Origin: Arabidopsis thaliana
Taxonomy: Eukaryota > Streptophyta > Magnoliopsida > Brassicales > Brassicaceae
Direction of reading: 5' to 3'
Assembly: GCF_000001735.4 (NCBI RefSeq)
Contig: NC_003074.8
Location: forward strand, 2,542,101-2,606,100
Length of the DNA stretch: 64,000 nucleotides
The notes beneath the pieces were generated by a model. It was not told the DNA's origin, did not search any database, and saw only the letters and a list, made by a program, of their open reading frames with translations. Made by a program: the position numbers and the translations under genes. This document shows, one piece after another, positions 28,709 to 39,943 of this stretch (position 1 is its first letter; each line of letters opens with the position of its first letter).

Positions 28709-30055
28709 TTTTGAGAAGGCCGTTTAGTTTTAGCACGATTCAAAGTACCTAAGATTAAATCGGTATATAGCTATAGTGTAAAATATATTTTTTGTATGAT
28801 CCGTGTCATGTTCATTTTAGCAAAAACAAGCTTTCTACTGTGATTTATGAACATCTTTAAAATTATAATATTAGTTAAAGGAAGGCGACAGTCGGAAAAC
28901 AATAACATAAAAGATGGCAACAGAGACCAACACAGGTGAGTTGTATATAGTGCGTGTCGTGTATGTAATTGTTTGTTCCGCAAGATAAGGCCATCTTTTT
29001 CAAGCCATCAACGTCAATTCCATTACCTACATTGCCACTTCCCCTTTTCATATAACACAATTTATTTAGTTATCGTAGAGTTAACCGCTTTTTATAAACG
29101 ATGTGATTAAATTGAATTATCCCAAACCTTATATTAATATTTTTAGATCAGTATATATAGAAGATGAAAACTTAATTGATTGTGCGTTCTGGTATAGATA
29201 TTTGTTTGTATACCAACTTTTTTTTTATATGTTGCAACCTTGCCATAAATAAATAAATAATTTTCTATATATAAAATTGGAATGATCACTTTAAATAATA
29301 AAGAAGTAATAAATATGAATGTAATAATATACTGAAGATTTTCTTATGAAAATGGAATCAAAAATATGTAGAAACTAAAAAGTTGTGAAAATTAATGTAG
29401 AAAATAAACCTATAAACTTAACAACTAATGTTCTGTTTTTTTACATGGGTAAAACAAAAACATTTGTGTACATCATCTTTTGCTATGTTGAATCGTTAGA
29501 CATCATCTTTCTTATAATTTATATATTTTAGACCATAATCCAAACTATTTTCTAAACACATGTACAAACTGGGTATTGTTGTTATTTACACCAAACATCT
29601 TATAATCTCTACTATGTTTGTTAGCTTTTAAAAGGACTAGATTAAGCTTTTGCTTAACTCTCTCACTACTCTCAACATGTATGACTTAGTTGTCCTAGCT
29701 TGTAATGGTTAATTACTTGTTTTTTTAATTAAAAACCTTTTATCAAAAAAAGAAGAAGAAGTTCAATTAAAAGGCTTTACAATTGCATTCTTACTCGTAA
29801 TCTAGTTAACTATATATACAGTTATAGTTACTCATGAGCTTCTAATTCAATTGAGAACTTGTGTATGTTGTGTTGATATATCCTAGTAGGATAGAGAACA
29901 TATATGCAATACTAAGAAAAATCATAGAACTTATGAGATATGTGGAGAGAATATCTTACCTTTATGTAGTCAACGCTTATATAAGTAGTCACGTGAACTT
30001 GAGATGAGTAGTGATGAGTGAGTATCTAGGAGAGTTTAGAGGGGATTATTTATAG

Positions 30056-30115
30056 GCGTGTGCCAATACTTGGCTTCAATTGAATAAGCGTGTGCCAAGT
30101 ACACTTGGCTCCAAT
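30056..30115. repeat. Direct repeat with GCCAA/TTGGC dyads
   Basis: Copies at 30056-30081 and 30088-30115 share GCGTGTGCCAA and TTGGCT-CAATT. Each copy carries an internal GCCAA...TTGGC inverted pair. The unit looks like a duplicated protein-binding site. Confidence 0.5.
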
Positions 30116-30948
30116 TTATACACAAATTCCATTCATATTCATTTTTTGTCCATACGTTCTCCAAACTTTGCTTTATATATAAAAAGTAATGCACATCCTA
30201 CCTTTTCTTTACTTTATATTAACTTTTTTTTTTTAAATTAACTTTTGTAAAAAGTTGGGAATTCAGTTGTCGAAATTGCGGGAATAGCTAGTTTATGCCA
30301 CTTAGTTACAAGTTTACAACGTTCATTTATATACGACACACCAATTTGCGTAATCTTTTTTATGAAATATTGTGTTGTGGAGACTGATATGTTGAATATG
30401 TTGTGTGATCTGCGTAACATGTTGATCGATCGATCATTGATCACAATTTCAAAATAGATTAGAGTATGTAACGTTGGAAAGTGGACGTAAAATTTATTTT
30501 AAAAAGTTAAACTAATATAAATCATGTGTGAATGTCTTTATATCTTGCTTTAAATCATTTTCGCATTATCAGATTAAGAATCCAAATTATAACATGATAT
30601 ATTGATATAACGTCTCATTTCATATAATAAAATTGCAAGTTCATGCATCTAAATTTCTAAACTTTAAGATCTGCAAATATTCGTGAAAACGTTAAGCAAA
30701 TTTTGTCTAAGCGTCCCTCTTTTGCGTCTATAAAGACCATTGATTTAGAGAGAAACTGATAAACTATTGATTGATTAATCATTTGGTTTATTGACTCCAG
30801 AGTTTCTTGCTCAAATCCAGGAAAACACTTGTAAATTTTGATCAGAAATCCCAAGAATTGGAGTATGGTCGAATATTCGATTTATGCATGAAACCAAAAT
30901 TGTTCAATGAAGAAAAAACGTATGAGAGACGTGACGTAGTCGCTGAAG

Positions 30949-30984
30949 TCACACTCAACGTAACAGTCACAATCAACGTAACAG
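30949..30984. repeat. 18-bp tandem repeat, two units
   Basis: TCACACTCAACGTAACAG is followed at once by TCACAATCAACGTAACAG, one mismatch in 18. GTGACGTAG lies just upstream. Confidence 0.7.
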
Positions 30985-32004
30985 TTTTATACAACAAAAG
31001 TGGGCTACGTAGGATTCCCAATTAAGATGCAACAAATATTAATTAGTTTAGCCTTTGTTTTTTTTTCGCATTTCTTAATGCAGTGTTTTTATATAGTTAT
31101 ATATGCGCCTTCATCTTACCTAATTTATCCATCACGATACATTTGATACCTCACGTTTCTTATCATCTACTTTTATAATCTTTCCGCTGTTTAATTATTA
31201 TTACTATTTAAAATATATGTTGATCATATCATTCATATCTCAAAATATTGGCAAAAGATATGCAAAATGATTCGCGGATGAATTTGTTAGATTTTTTTAC
31301 TTTCTGGTTAGCTTAGCATTTAGTTATGTAGTCTGCACTCTGCACTCTAATATCAAAAGCTTCAATTATTTTTTGTTAACACAGACAATTCCTTCTATGA
31401 AGAGTACATAAAAAGTACAAAAGTACCATGACTTAAATATTTCATAGAAAAGCACTTGACGTCTCTCGGAAATGATTTAATTACAAAGACATCAACACTC
31501 AAGAATGACTCCATTATGTCTACACACACATCGGGCACGCGCCACTATTTTTATATTGTCTGGTTGCTTTATTAGTGTCATTTTTTAAAGAATATTATTT
31601 GATATATACAATCTGAATCCGCAAGTATATAAGAAATTCTGTGATAGTCACATCATTCAAATAGTTAAGATAAATCAACTATTTGATGTATTAATGATGG
31701 ATTTGGAGAGAGGAGCCAATAATGTGGAAGAACTTTGTGCACCAATATATATAGCCGCAAGTGGGTCTATATTGTTTGTAGATGAATTGATTAATTGGGT
31801 AACATGAAACTATCGATGCACAAAAAAAAATGGAAACTATTACGAGAACAAAATCTTTAAAAACCTATGAGCTATGGAAAATTTTCATAGCCTCTTATTA
31901 TAGAATTCTCCCGTATCATTCGAAGTTTTTTTTATTTTCTCTTAAGTTGGTCGTCATACTGATTATTAGCTCTCTTATGGCATCTCTTTGGATATAATCT
32001 TTGA

Positions 32005-33025
32005 TCAAGATACCAATCTACATTTTTCTCTTATCATTGTAACATGGCTGTGCCTCTCCTTGTCAGCAAGGAGCAATAAACACTCGACTTTGTGATGGTA
32101 CTTAGGGTTTATAATGTTCCAGACAACTCGATAGTCGGAAATTATACTCGTCCGCAGTATTAGAGGCAATCCAGCTCTCGACAGAAGCATATCATTCATC
32201 TCTGTTCCCGCCCCATACATCGCCCGGTTCGTTGTTGCTATGTATAGCTGAAATGTTGTCGACTCATGGCTCAACCCATATAGTTTAGGTCCCTTTACAG
32301 AAACAAGAGATGTATGAATGCATATGGTAACTGAAGTTGATATTAAATAAATATATCTCTTAAGACTTACTTGCGCCTTTGCAAAGTTGAGTGGGCCAAA
32401 GAAGAATTTGATAGATGGAGGATGAATGTGAAGGCCAAAGACATTAGACTTGTTATCTATTATGAGCTTGGTAGAGCAATTGAAAGTGAGGAACTTAGTC
32501 GACACTCCATGTGAATCCACACCTTCTTCTAACATGAACTGATTAAACCTCCCAATCTGTAAAATTACATACTTTTTTTAGGTAGAGTATACAAGCCAAA
32601 ACTCAAGCTCATCGTTAAAACTCCATGCATGCATCAACAAAATTTGGTACTAGCTTAGTAGATTATTAGAAGATTTATATTACTCGAAAAGAAATGTTAG
32701 GATGAGGAGGCTGAGTAGCAATGTAGAAGACAAGCAATGCCACTCCTAAGCTAAACAAAAACCTCCAACCTACTTGGAGGACGATCCACCAACTCGAATT
32801 GGAGGTCCCCAATGGCACCAATCTTTTCTCATCATCCTCATACAAGAAGTTGTTTTCGGAGTTTCTCAAGAAATCTGAGTACCTCGGGAATTCATTGACG
32901 CTGGATAGGACCAATGGCGCTGAGTCAGATCGAATCGGGGATTGGAATTCGGATTCAGGGTCATGGAAAACCGTTGAAGGACTTTGGACGAAGTAGTTTG
33001 AGTAGTGGTCCTCTCTTCTCTCCAT
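32005..33025 (-). CDS. LEA_2-type (NDR1/HIN1-like) membrane protein
   Basis: Protein of 271 residues from three exons: 32684-33025, 32371-32556 and 32005-32292. Residues 1 to about 80 are hydrophilic and cytosolic in style (MERREDHYSNYFVQSPSTV). One transmembrane segment follows at about 85-106 (WRFLFSLGVALLVFYIA). The rest matches the late-embryogenesis-abundant type 2 fold seen in NHL proteins, with the usual phrases IGRFNQFMLEEGVDSHGV, FNCSTKLIIDNKSNVFGLHIHPP and FFGPLNFAKAQ. The topology suggests a type II plasma-membrane protein with an outside LEA_2 domain. No enzymatic residues are apparent and the function is unknown. Probably At3g08490. It is the first gene after the 4.7-kb gap. Confidence 0.88.
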
Positions 33026-34857
33026 TAAATAAGCTAATTGCCTTAATATTTTTGTTCTGTTTATTTGGTTGTTTTTGTGAGTGTGTGATGAAAGAAACTA
33101 TATGATCGATAAGTTCATATATAGTAACGAGAGAGATATCAATCTTATGATTGGTGTCTATCTCTGAAATGATTTATTGATGTGGAGTAAATTAAGCACT
33201 ACTATATAGCTAGCGTTAAATTAATTATTTCATGGTGGAGAAAACTATAATAACACAAGTCATGATGTGGGTTTGTTGTTCTTGTAATCCAATTTCCTTG
33301 ACGCTTAAGTTTAAATAAGTAATAATTAACCACTGAACCAATCATTCAAACCTAGGAAGCTCTATATTTATACAAACGATATTTGATTTCTTAATTTTAT
33401 CTTACTAACTTTCCTATTTTATCTTTAGTTTGGCTTCAACTTTCATTTTTATATATGTTCAATAATTTAAACTATTTTTAGAACCTCGGGAAGTTTCATA
33501 AGCAAAATATTCCTCTTTTTGTGGCCATTCATAAGTGCTCTGTTAACATGAGGGAAAAAACATGTTGCACCCCGAAACAATCACAACCGAAATCAAACCG
33601 GAATAAAATTTCTTAACCGATTCAGAACTGAAATTTGATTTTAGACCAATTATCTATACAGAAACAAAAACCTGTTGCACCCCGACTGAGCCAACTAATA
33701 GTTTATTTTTTTATCAACTTTTGTCAACCACCGAATCGAATCCGAACAAACCCTAACCTGGACAGAATGAAATTTTTTCCAACAAACCAGAGCGAAGAAA
33801 TCCGGTTTCCCATTCAAATCTCCTTTTTCGGAAGAAACCAACAAATCCAAACCTAGTTGAACCAAAAAACTGAAATATCAGGCCTAAAGTTTCCTTGCGG
33901 CTTGGAGTCTCCATTGGCCCATAAACTCAATTATATACGAAGGCCTCAAGGTCTATACTAGAACTCCCACATTCATGCTAGACATTTTTTCCATCAATCA
34001 TGGCAAACCTTAAATTTAGGTTTTTAGCCAAAACATCATTTTGTTATATCCGTTTCTTTAAGTATACGTTTTGAGTTTTTTCTTACAATTCTTAAAATTT
34101 TCTGTGTAAAGTAATTAGAATACTTTTTGGATTTGTTCCCTTTTTTTTATTTACTTATTCATATTTCATACCAATCAAAGTTAATAGAATGTAAATTTTC
34201 TAAATTGATGTGAAACGTATCGGGGAATATCCTTTATACTGAACAGCTGCATTGTTTACAATTTCTTAAGCAATATATTTACGATCGAATAGTTTTTTTT
34301 TTTGAGTCGTAATTAACTCGAATTTTAGGTAGAGAGAGAATGATAAAGCTGATAATGCTTTCTTATTACGAAACCGCGTTTTACACATCAATCAAACTCA
34401 GATTTGTACAGAAAAGTATATGAAAAGAAAGAGAAAGCTATACAAATGAAACAACTAATCACCTCACTGCTGTGTGGGCCATTATTTAAGTACTTCCTCA
34501 GCAAATAAAATCTCAATGTACCTTCCTATTCACATTTCATGTACTAATGTAACCATGCATGGTGATTGGTTCCTCCAACTAAAGATATAAGCTATGCATA
34601 TCATATCTCTCCCGTTTCTCCCGTTTCTATGAGCAATATTATTGTGAATAATAAAATACATATGATGGGAAAACAAAGGGACAAGAAGAGAATATACCAA
34701 TTCTGAATTATTATTTTTTAAAGACTTTTTTGCCACAAAAAAATGAGACTCTTTTAGAAAAAAGATCGATCCACTTCATGTTAAAAAATATGTGTATAAG
34801 AATGAATAAGAAGGAATGAGTAAAAGAAGATAGAATGAAATGAAAAGAGAGAAATTG
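33026..34857. other. Intergenic region LEA_2 / MYB83
   Basis: This 1.8-kb interval holds the LEA_2 promoter on the left and the MYB83 3' UTR on the right. Around 33560-33860 there is a degenerate repeat rich in AACCGAAAT / CCGAATCG phrases, with a 20-bp near-identical pair ending at 33575 and 33685. No gene is seen. Confidence 0.5.
33555..33685. repeat. AACCGAA-rich degenerate repeat with TGTTGCACCCCGA pair
   Basis: TGTTGCACCCCGA occurs at 33563-33575 and again at 33673-33685, each preceded by an A-rich AAAAAC block. The sequence between is full of ACCGAA/ACCGG phrases, as in decayed Arabidopsis intergenic elements. The family is not identified. Confidence 0.5.
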
Positions 34858-35972
34858 TCAATCGACTTGGAAATCAAGGAAGGGAAAAGAAGAGTTGTTA
34901 TCGATGAGACCATCCAAATCCCAATCTCCGATTTTAGGGTTTTCTATTTCCCAAGAACCATTCTCTATCCCCAACACATTCCCTACCTTGAAGCTTTCTG
35001 AATGACAAAGATTTTTGCTATTGAAGCAAGGATCAAGGGCCTGTAAGTTTAGGTTGTTGCTTGTACTACAAGCAATGACGTTGGTATTCTCCGAGGGGGG
35101 AATGAACCAATCATCACCTTCTACTGATACTCTCTTGCTAATTGGATCAAGAATTGTGTTTCCATAATCTCCTAAACCATTAACGCTGAACACATTCACT
35201 GTGTTTCCCATTTGGTGATATCCGTTATCCGGCACTGATATCATCAAGGGATCATAAAGTTGGTTTAAGCCCACACTATTAACCATTGGTCCAACATTGA
35301 ATGGGGAGGAAGAGTCCATGCGCATGGTGTTCCCCACTGTCATCATGTTTTCATCATGATGATAGTCATCCATCAATGAAGTTGAGTTGCCTCCCATATC
35401 CACATGTTGATCTCTTGGGTCCAAGGAATTACTATTACTATTGTTAGGTGATGATCCTGATGAAGTATTGTTGTTGCTGTTGTTCTTAAGCCGCTTCTTC
35501 AATGTCGAGTTCCAAAAGTTTTTGATCTCGTTGTCTGTTCTACCTGGAAGCCGAGTAGCTATTTGAGACCACCTGACGATAAAATGTAAACAGTTATGCA
35601 CTAAAATCATTTAGGGCCAAATTGTTTCAAATCTGAGACTCATTGTAAAGTTTACCTGTTACCAAGAATGGAATGCAAATGGAAGATGAGATCCTCCTCC
35701 TGAGGAGAGAAGGATCCACGTTTAAGATCAGGCCTCAAGTAATTGATCCAGCGAAGGCGACAACTTTTACCACAACGTAAAAGACCAGCATTTCTAGCGA
35801 TGTCACTCCAACATCCTTGTCCATTAGTCAACATGTATCTTATCAGCTTCTCATCTTCATCAGGCGACCAAAGTCCTTTTCTTAGCTTCGGTTTGTTGTT
35901 ATTACCACCACATGCATGATTTGGCTTGCCTTTGTCTCTGATCGTAGTAATGTCCGGTTTCCTCATCATCAT
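34858..35972 (-). CDS. MYB83: R2R3-MYB transcription factor MYB83
   Basis: Nuclear R2R3-MYB protein of 343 residues. MYB83 and MYB46 are known redundant master activators of secondary wall biosynthesis (cellulose, xylan, lignin) under SND1/NST/VND control. Two exons: 35656-35972 and 34858-35572. The R2 repeat begins at [17 protein letters not shown] and carries [24 protein letters not shown]3 begins [22 protein letters not shown] and ends [20 protein letters not shown]. The regularly spaced Trp residues are present, with the usual hydrophobic replacement of the first Trp of R3. The C-terminal half is Asn/Ser/Asp-rich, as in activation domains, and ends in [14 protein letters not shown]...FQVD. 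Only the intron within R3 is present; the common R2 intron is absent. The start follows three consecutive Met codons; I used the first, at 35972. MYB46 (on chromosome 5) is the other candidate, but the neighbours fit MYB83. Confidence 0.94.
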
Positions 35973-36391
35973 TTTGGACTGGTGGAGCCTTTTTGAAGAA
36001 GAGTATACAGATTTGAAATTGGAGAGATTGTAAGAAGCAAGGAAAGATGGAGAGGATGATATGATTTGTGGGGATTGCTTTGGAATGATACGAATATGCG
36101 TAATGGATATGACAAAGAGAGAAAGAGATAGAAAGTAGTGTTTGTTGAGATTGATGGGTAGAGTAGAGAGAGTCTCTAATAGAGAGAGACAGAGAGAAGA
36201 TGAAATGGGGATGTGAAGAAGAAGCAAGAGGTGGGTCTTCATTTTTTTGTTACAAAATATAAATAAAATAAATGTCTTCGTTAGAAACATGATGATAGAC
36301 TTGTGAGTGAAGAAAAATGTATCGAAAAAGACTGGTTTAGAGTCAAAGACAAGAACAAGACCAACCTCTTTCTCTGTCTCATCCCCGCACC

Positions 36392-36403
36392 ACACACGTG
36401 TGT
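36392..36403. promoter_or_regulatory. Palindromic G-box upstream of MYB83
   Basis: ACACACGTGTGT is a 12-bp perfect palindrome around the CACGTG core bound by bZIP and bHLH factors. It lies about 420 bp before the MYB83 start. Binding is inference. Confidence 0.5.
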
Positions 36404-36874
36404 TTGAAGTATCAAAGTATACTAATACATACATTGGTTATAGTTTACGATCAGTATTTTTTCTTAAAATTTCCTTCTTTCTAAACGACAACTAATAACC
36501 AATTTTCACTATCTAAAAGTAATATAGTATATATACTCTTGCAAGGAGGCTTATTTTGAAGTAACTTCCATTTTACGACACAATCAACCGAATCTAAATA
36601 AATAAATAAATTCAGGATTCTTTGACAGAAATATAGCATCAAAAGCCAAACACATCAAAGCCAAACTTAAGAATAGGTGCAAGATAAAATCATCATTTTT
36701 TCTCAATTCATTTCCACATAAATAACATTTGATGTGATATCAAAAGCCCATAATTCAATCACAAAAACGAGTCCGTTTATAACTTATAACCGAAATAAAA
36801 CAATCATCATCATCAAAAAATATTTTCAAAATAGCATATTGAAAATAATGCGCATGCAAAAATCAGCTTTTAAG

Positions 36875-36912
36875 GATCAATAATAGTAAGTATCGATCGA
36901 TAATAGCAAGTA
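36875..36912. repeat. Short tandem repeat, 20-bp period
   Basis: GATCAATAATAGTAAGTA at 36875-36892 and GATCGATAATAGCAAGTA at 36895-36912 differ at two positions. Confidence 0.5.
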
Positions 36913-37580
36913 ATGATGGAGCACGGATCATATACTCTATCTTAATGCATACTAAGCATCATGCATCACGTACGTAATGAATATAAACTAAACCTTTTTT
37001 TTCCCAAACAAATCACAGTGTTCGACAAGTCTACCATGAAATTAAGTATGAATTTTCTGAAAAATTCAAATTTTGTATAACAAGGATATCACAAATCAAA
37101 ATCTAGACTAATTTTAAGAAATTCAAAAGAGCCTAACACATCCAAACAGATGATACATAGGCTATTAATCTGAATCTGGAAAAATTAAGGGACTGTTCGA
37201 TTCTTCGACGAACGAAGGTAAGAAACTGGTCAGTCCTCTATTGGTCTCATGCTTTATATTGTATCATCTTCGGCCCAATTCAACTCATAAAACAAGAGGC
37301 TCCTGTCCTGTCTGTGACTATAAATCAAAATTATTTGGGCCTATAAACTATCATTGGGCTCATGCTTCAAATTGGGTATTCTTTCATCGCACGTATGATG
37401 ATTTTAAAACTTGGTCTTTTCACCAAATCCATTTAAAAGAAGATTCATGTTAGATGGGTTTTGTTCTATAGGTCATTAGTCATTACAATAACAATCGTTG
37501 ACCAACAAACAGAAAGTGGGGTTTTATGAAATGAGCATTAACCTTATGCTCTTCACGTCCCCACGAACTTCTTCTTTCCC

Positions 37581-37587
37581 TATAAAA
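37581..37587 (+). promoter_or_regulatory. TATA box of small peptide gene
   Basis: TATAAAA lies 75 bp before the ATG at 37656. An AATAAA polyadenylation signal follows the ORF at 37905, so the unit has a complete gene outline. Confidence 0.55.
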
Positions 37588-37655
37588 CAACAACATTGGT
37601 AAAGCCAAAGCCAAAGGTGACATAATTGGTTTTGAGAGGGTCAAATTTAGTAAAC

Positions 37656-37844
37656 ATGGCTTCTGGCTACAATCAATACACAGCGATGGCTGTTTTCGCC
37701 ACAATGACGCTCTCCTCTGTCTTTACCGCCTCCGCACAGTACGATTCAGAGTCACAGACAGGAGCCTCTTGTTTCCCAGGAATGTCTATTATCATGATCA
37801 TCTCTTCTCTCATCCTTTCTGGATTTGCCATTCTCAGATGGTAG
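37656..37844 (+). CDS. Small secreted or membrane peptide, unknown
   Basis: Single-exon 62-residue protein that I do not recognise. Residues 1 to about 27 look like a signal peptide: hydrophobic AMAVFATMTLSSVF core and ASA before QYDSE, a plausible cleavage site. A short hydrophilic, acidic stretch follows (QYDSESQTGASC, one Cys). The C-terminal 20 residues are strongly hydrophobic (MSIIMIISSLILSGFAIL) and end in Arg-Trp. The mature chain would be about 35 residues, either anchored by the C-terminal helix or GPI-processed. This outline resembles arabinogalactan peptides, but the Pro/Ala/Ser-rich core is missing. It has its own TATA box, a 5' leader of about 45 nt and a polyadenylation signal. 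A second in-frame upstream Met at 37626 would remove the signal-like N-terminus, so I prefer 37656. Confidence 0.6.
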   Translation: MASGYNQYTAMAVFATMTLSSVFTASAQYDSESQTGASCFPGMSIIMIISSLILSGFAILRW

Positions 37845-38502
37845 AAGATCATTCTTAATGTTCTTCTGTATTTTTATTTTTTTTCTGTTGCTGTATCAAA
37901 TCTCAATAAAGGAAAACATCACTCTCTTCGTCTCTCTTCATGTTCTTTCTTTCTATAACATACAGATGTTTAAATGAATAGAAACTCAAATTTTATTTAT
38001 CTAAAATATCTTACAGACGGAGTGCTATGAAAGCATTATTTACATTATTTGTTGGTATATTCACACACATTTTTTTTTACATTATTGTGTAGTAGAGTAA
38101 CATTCCCTATCTAAATATTATTACATTGAGTTTCTCCTGTGTCCTTATCTCTTTTTAACTATTATCCTCTCTGAGCATGTCTACATTTCTATAATAAGAA
38201 GATAGCTTGAATCAGCCAACAAGGAAAATTCTAGTACGATAATCTGAAAGATAAAGATAAATAAACATTACTTCACCTTATTTAAGAGGATTGTCAAAAC
38301 TCAGAATCAAAATGAGTTTGATAAGAATATTAAGTTGTCATCACCACCTTGTGTTCTGTATTAGGAGAGAAAGTCACAAAAGAGAAACCAATAAGCTGAC
38401 TTTTCATGGATTTCAAGTTTTTAAAACATGAAAAAACACTTATCTCTAATAATTACAAATAGATTTTGGAACTTACATTCGATTTATCTGGGAAAAAATA
38501 TT
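37845..38502. other. Convergent intergenic region
   Basis: Holds the 3' UTR of the small peptide gene (AATAAA at 37905) and that of the Makorin-like gene. AT-rich, with no other feature seen. Confidence 0.55.
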
Positions 38503-39943
38503 TTAGAAAATCTGCAGGCCACCAAGGAACTCTGATAGCCTGAAATCAGTAACACATTATTATTATCAGAGGATAAGGCTAATGACAATGAATGATGACT
38601 GAAGTTGATCATATTGGGTAAAGACCTGATACTGTCTGTTATTACAGTTTCTCCTTCTTGAGAACCAAGATGCCGTAAAACAACCTCTTCCAAGTGACCA
38701 TCAGAATATGCATGCTATATAGCAACACCAAAAATGAGTAAGACTAAAAATCATTCGTCTGCTGCTTTGCCTGACAATAAAGAATAGAGGAAAATACATA
38801 CCTTATAGAAACAACTTGCTCCAAATGGGCAGTTTCCATTTCCAAAGTTGAAGTGCTTACAGTCGATTGATCTGCAAGATTGGAATGGAACACAAATTGT
38901 ATCTACTAAGCAAAATCAAATTTGAAGCCAGCTCAAAATCAAGTTTTTATTGCAGTTAGTAACTATACCTGAGTTTAGCCTTGTATATGTCGATAATTTC
39001 CTTCTTCTCCTCAGGAGAAGAGTACCAGACCACACTAGGGACAACAAAATAAGAGAGTTTGCGACATATAGGACAAGCTCTCAACGTACTGTTGACATCC
39101 ATTCCCGAAACAGGAGCACTGCTACGCCAATTACGAATACATTGTATACAAAACGGATGATCACACTCAGTCAACAGCCCAAACTTCCTTTCCCCTGGAG
39201 TAGCCTTTGACAAGATACGATCCAAACACACACTACACTCAATATCTTGACTTTGTTTCAAAGCCTCAATGTGCTTCTGCTTCTTCTCACATTCTTTCGT
39301 ATGCTCTTCTCGTTCCTCGGGTCTAAAAGGATGCAAACACTTCTTGCCACAAGTATTGCAGAGGTCACCATGCATATGTGGACACTGGTTACCTCGAGGG
39401 CAATCACCAGCTGCAGCAAAAGAGCAGATCGGGTACTCTCTAGGGTGGATACAGTAAACGTTAGAGGATTTGTCACCGTCATTATTATCGCCTTGTTGTT
39501 GCAAATGCCTAGAGGGGGTGGTGGATATAGAGCGATCTAAAGACTCAGAATCTGAGCTAAGAGGAAGATTGGAAGCAGCTCTGACATGATCGTATCTACA
39601 TCTACTTCCGTACAAACATATTCGTTTCTGATAGAATGTGCAAACCTAATTTATACAACCAAGAGTCAAATATTTGGGACTGATGAATCAAAAGAAGGAA
39701 ACTTGAGAAGAGATTAGATTACATTATTGGGCGGATCCTTAGAGTCATGGGAAAATTCGCAATTTTCGCCTTTCAAGCACGAGCCATGGACAAAGAACTT
39801 GCACAGTATCCTACAAAAAAGAAATCAAATGAATCATCGTCCCCAGAAACGAAAGAATCAATCTTTATCACCAATCAAAGAGACACAAAATTGAAGAGTT
39901 TGATGAATCGAGAAGTTGGGGGATTACGATACCTATCGGACAT
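38503..39943 (-). CDS. Makorin-like CCCH/RING zinc-finger protein
   Basis: Putative RING E3 ubiquitin ligase with RNA-binding-type CCCH fingers, 323 residues. Six exons: 39933-39943, 39723-39810, 38969-39645, 38802-38871, 38626-38714 and 38503-38539. The 11-nt first exon encodes MSD plus two bases. Order of domains: CCCH finger 1 ([19 protein letters not shown]), finger 2 ([19 protein letters not shown]), finger 3 ([19 protein letters not shown]), a Makorin-type Cys/His linker (CNTCGKKC), a C3HC4 RING (CSVCLDRIL...[10 protein letters not shown]...CPICRK) and a last CCCH ([21 protein letters not shown]). This is the exact Makorin arrangement. Animal Makorins ubiquitinate proteins and bind RNA; the plant substrate is not shown here. 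Probably At3g08505. Confidence 0.93.

Larger units (their letters stand above)
27298..32004. other. 4.7-kb AT-rich gene-poor interval
   Basis: This is the longest gene-free stretch of the window. It lies between the FRD3 promoter and the 3' end of the LEA_2 gene. It holds a purine-strand G-rich tract (28675-28708), a pair of GCGTGTGCCAA repeats (30056-30115) and an 18-bp tandem repeat (30949-30984). Short ORFs have no recognisable product. I found no tRNA B box with a matching A box and no transposase-like protein. Small noncoding RNA genes cannot be excluded by eye. Confidence 0.5.
35973..37655. other. Divergent region MYB83 / small peptide gene
   Basis: This contains the MYB83 5' leader, CT-rich on the coding strand to about 36240, a TATA-like T/A stretch at 36243-36270 and a palindromic ACGTG element at 36392-36403. 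A 20-bp-period repeat lies at 36875-36912. The small-gene TATA box is at 37581. No further gene is seen. Confidence 0.5.
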
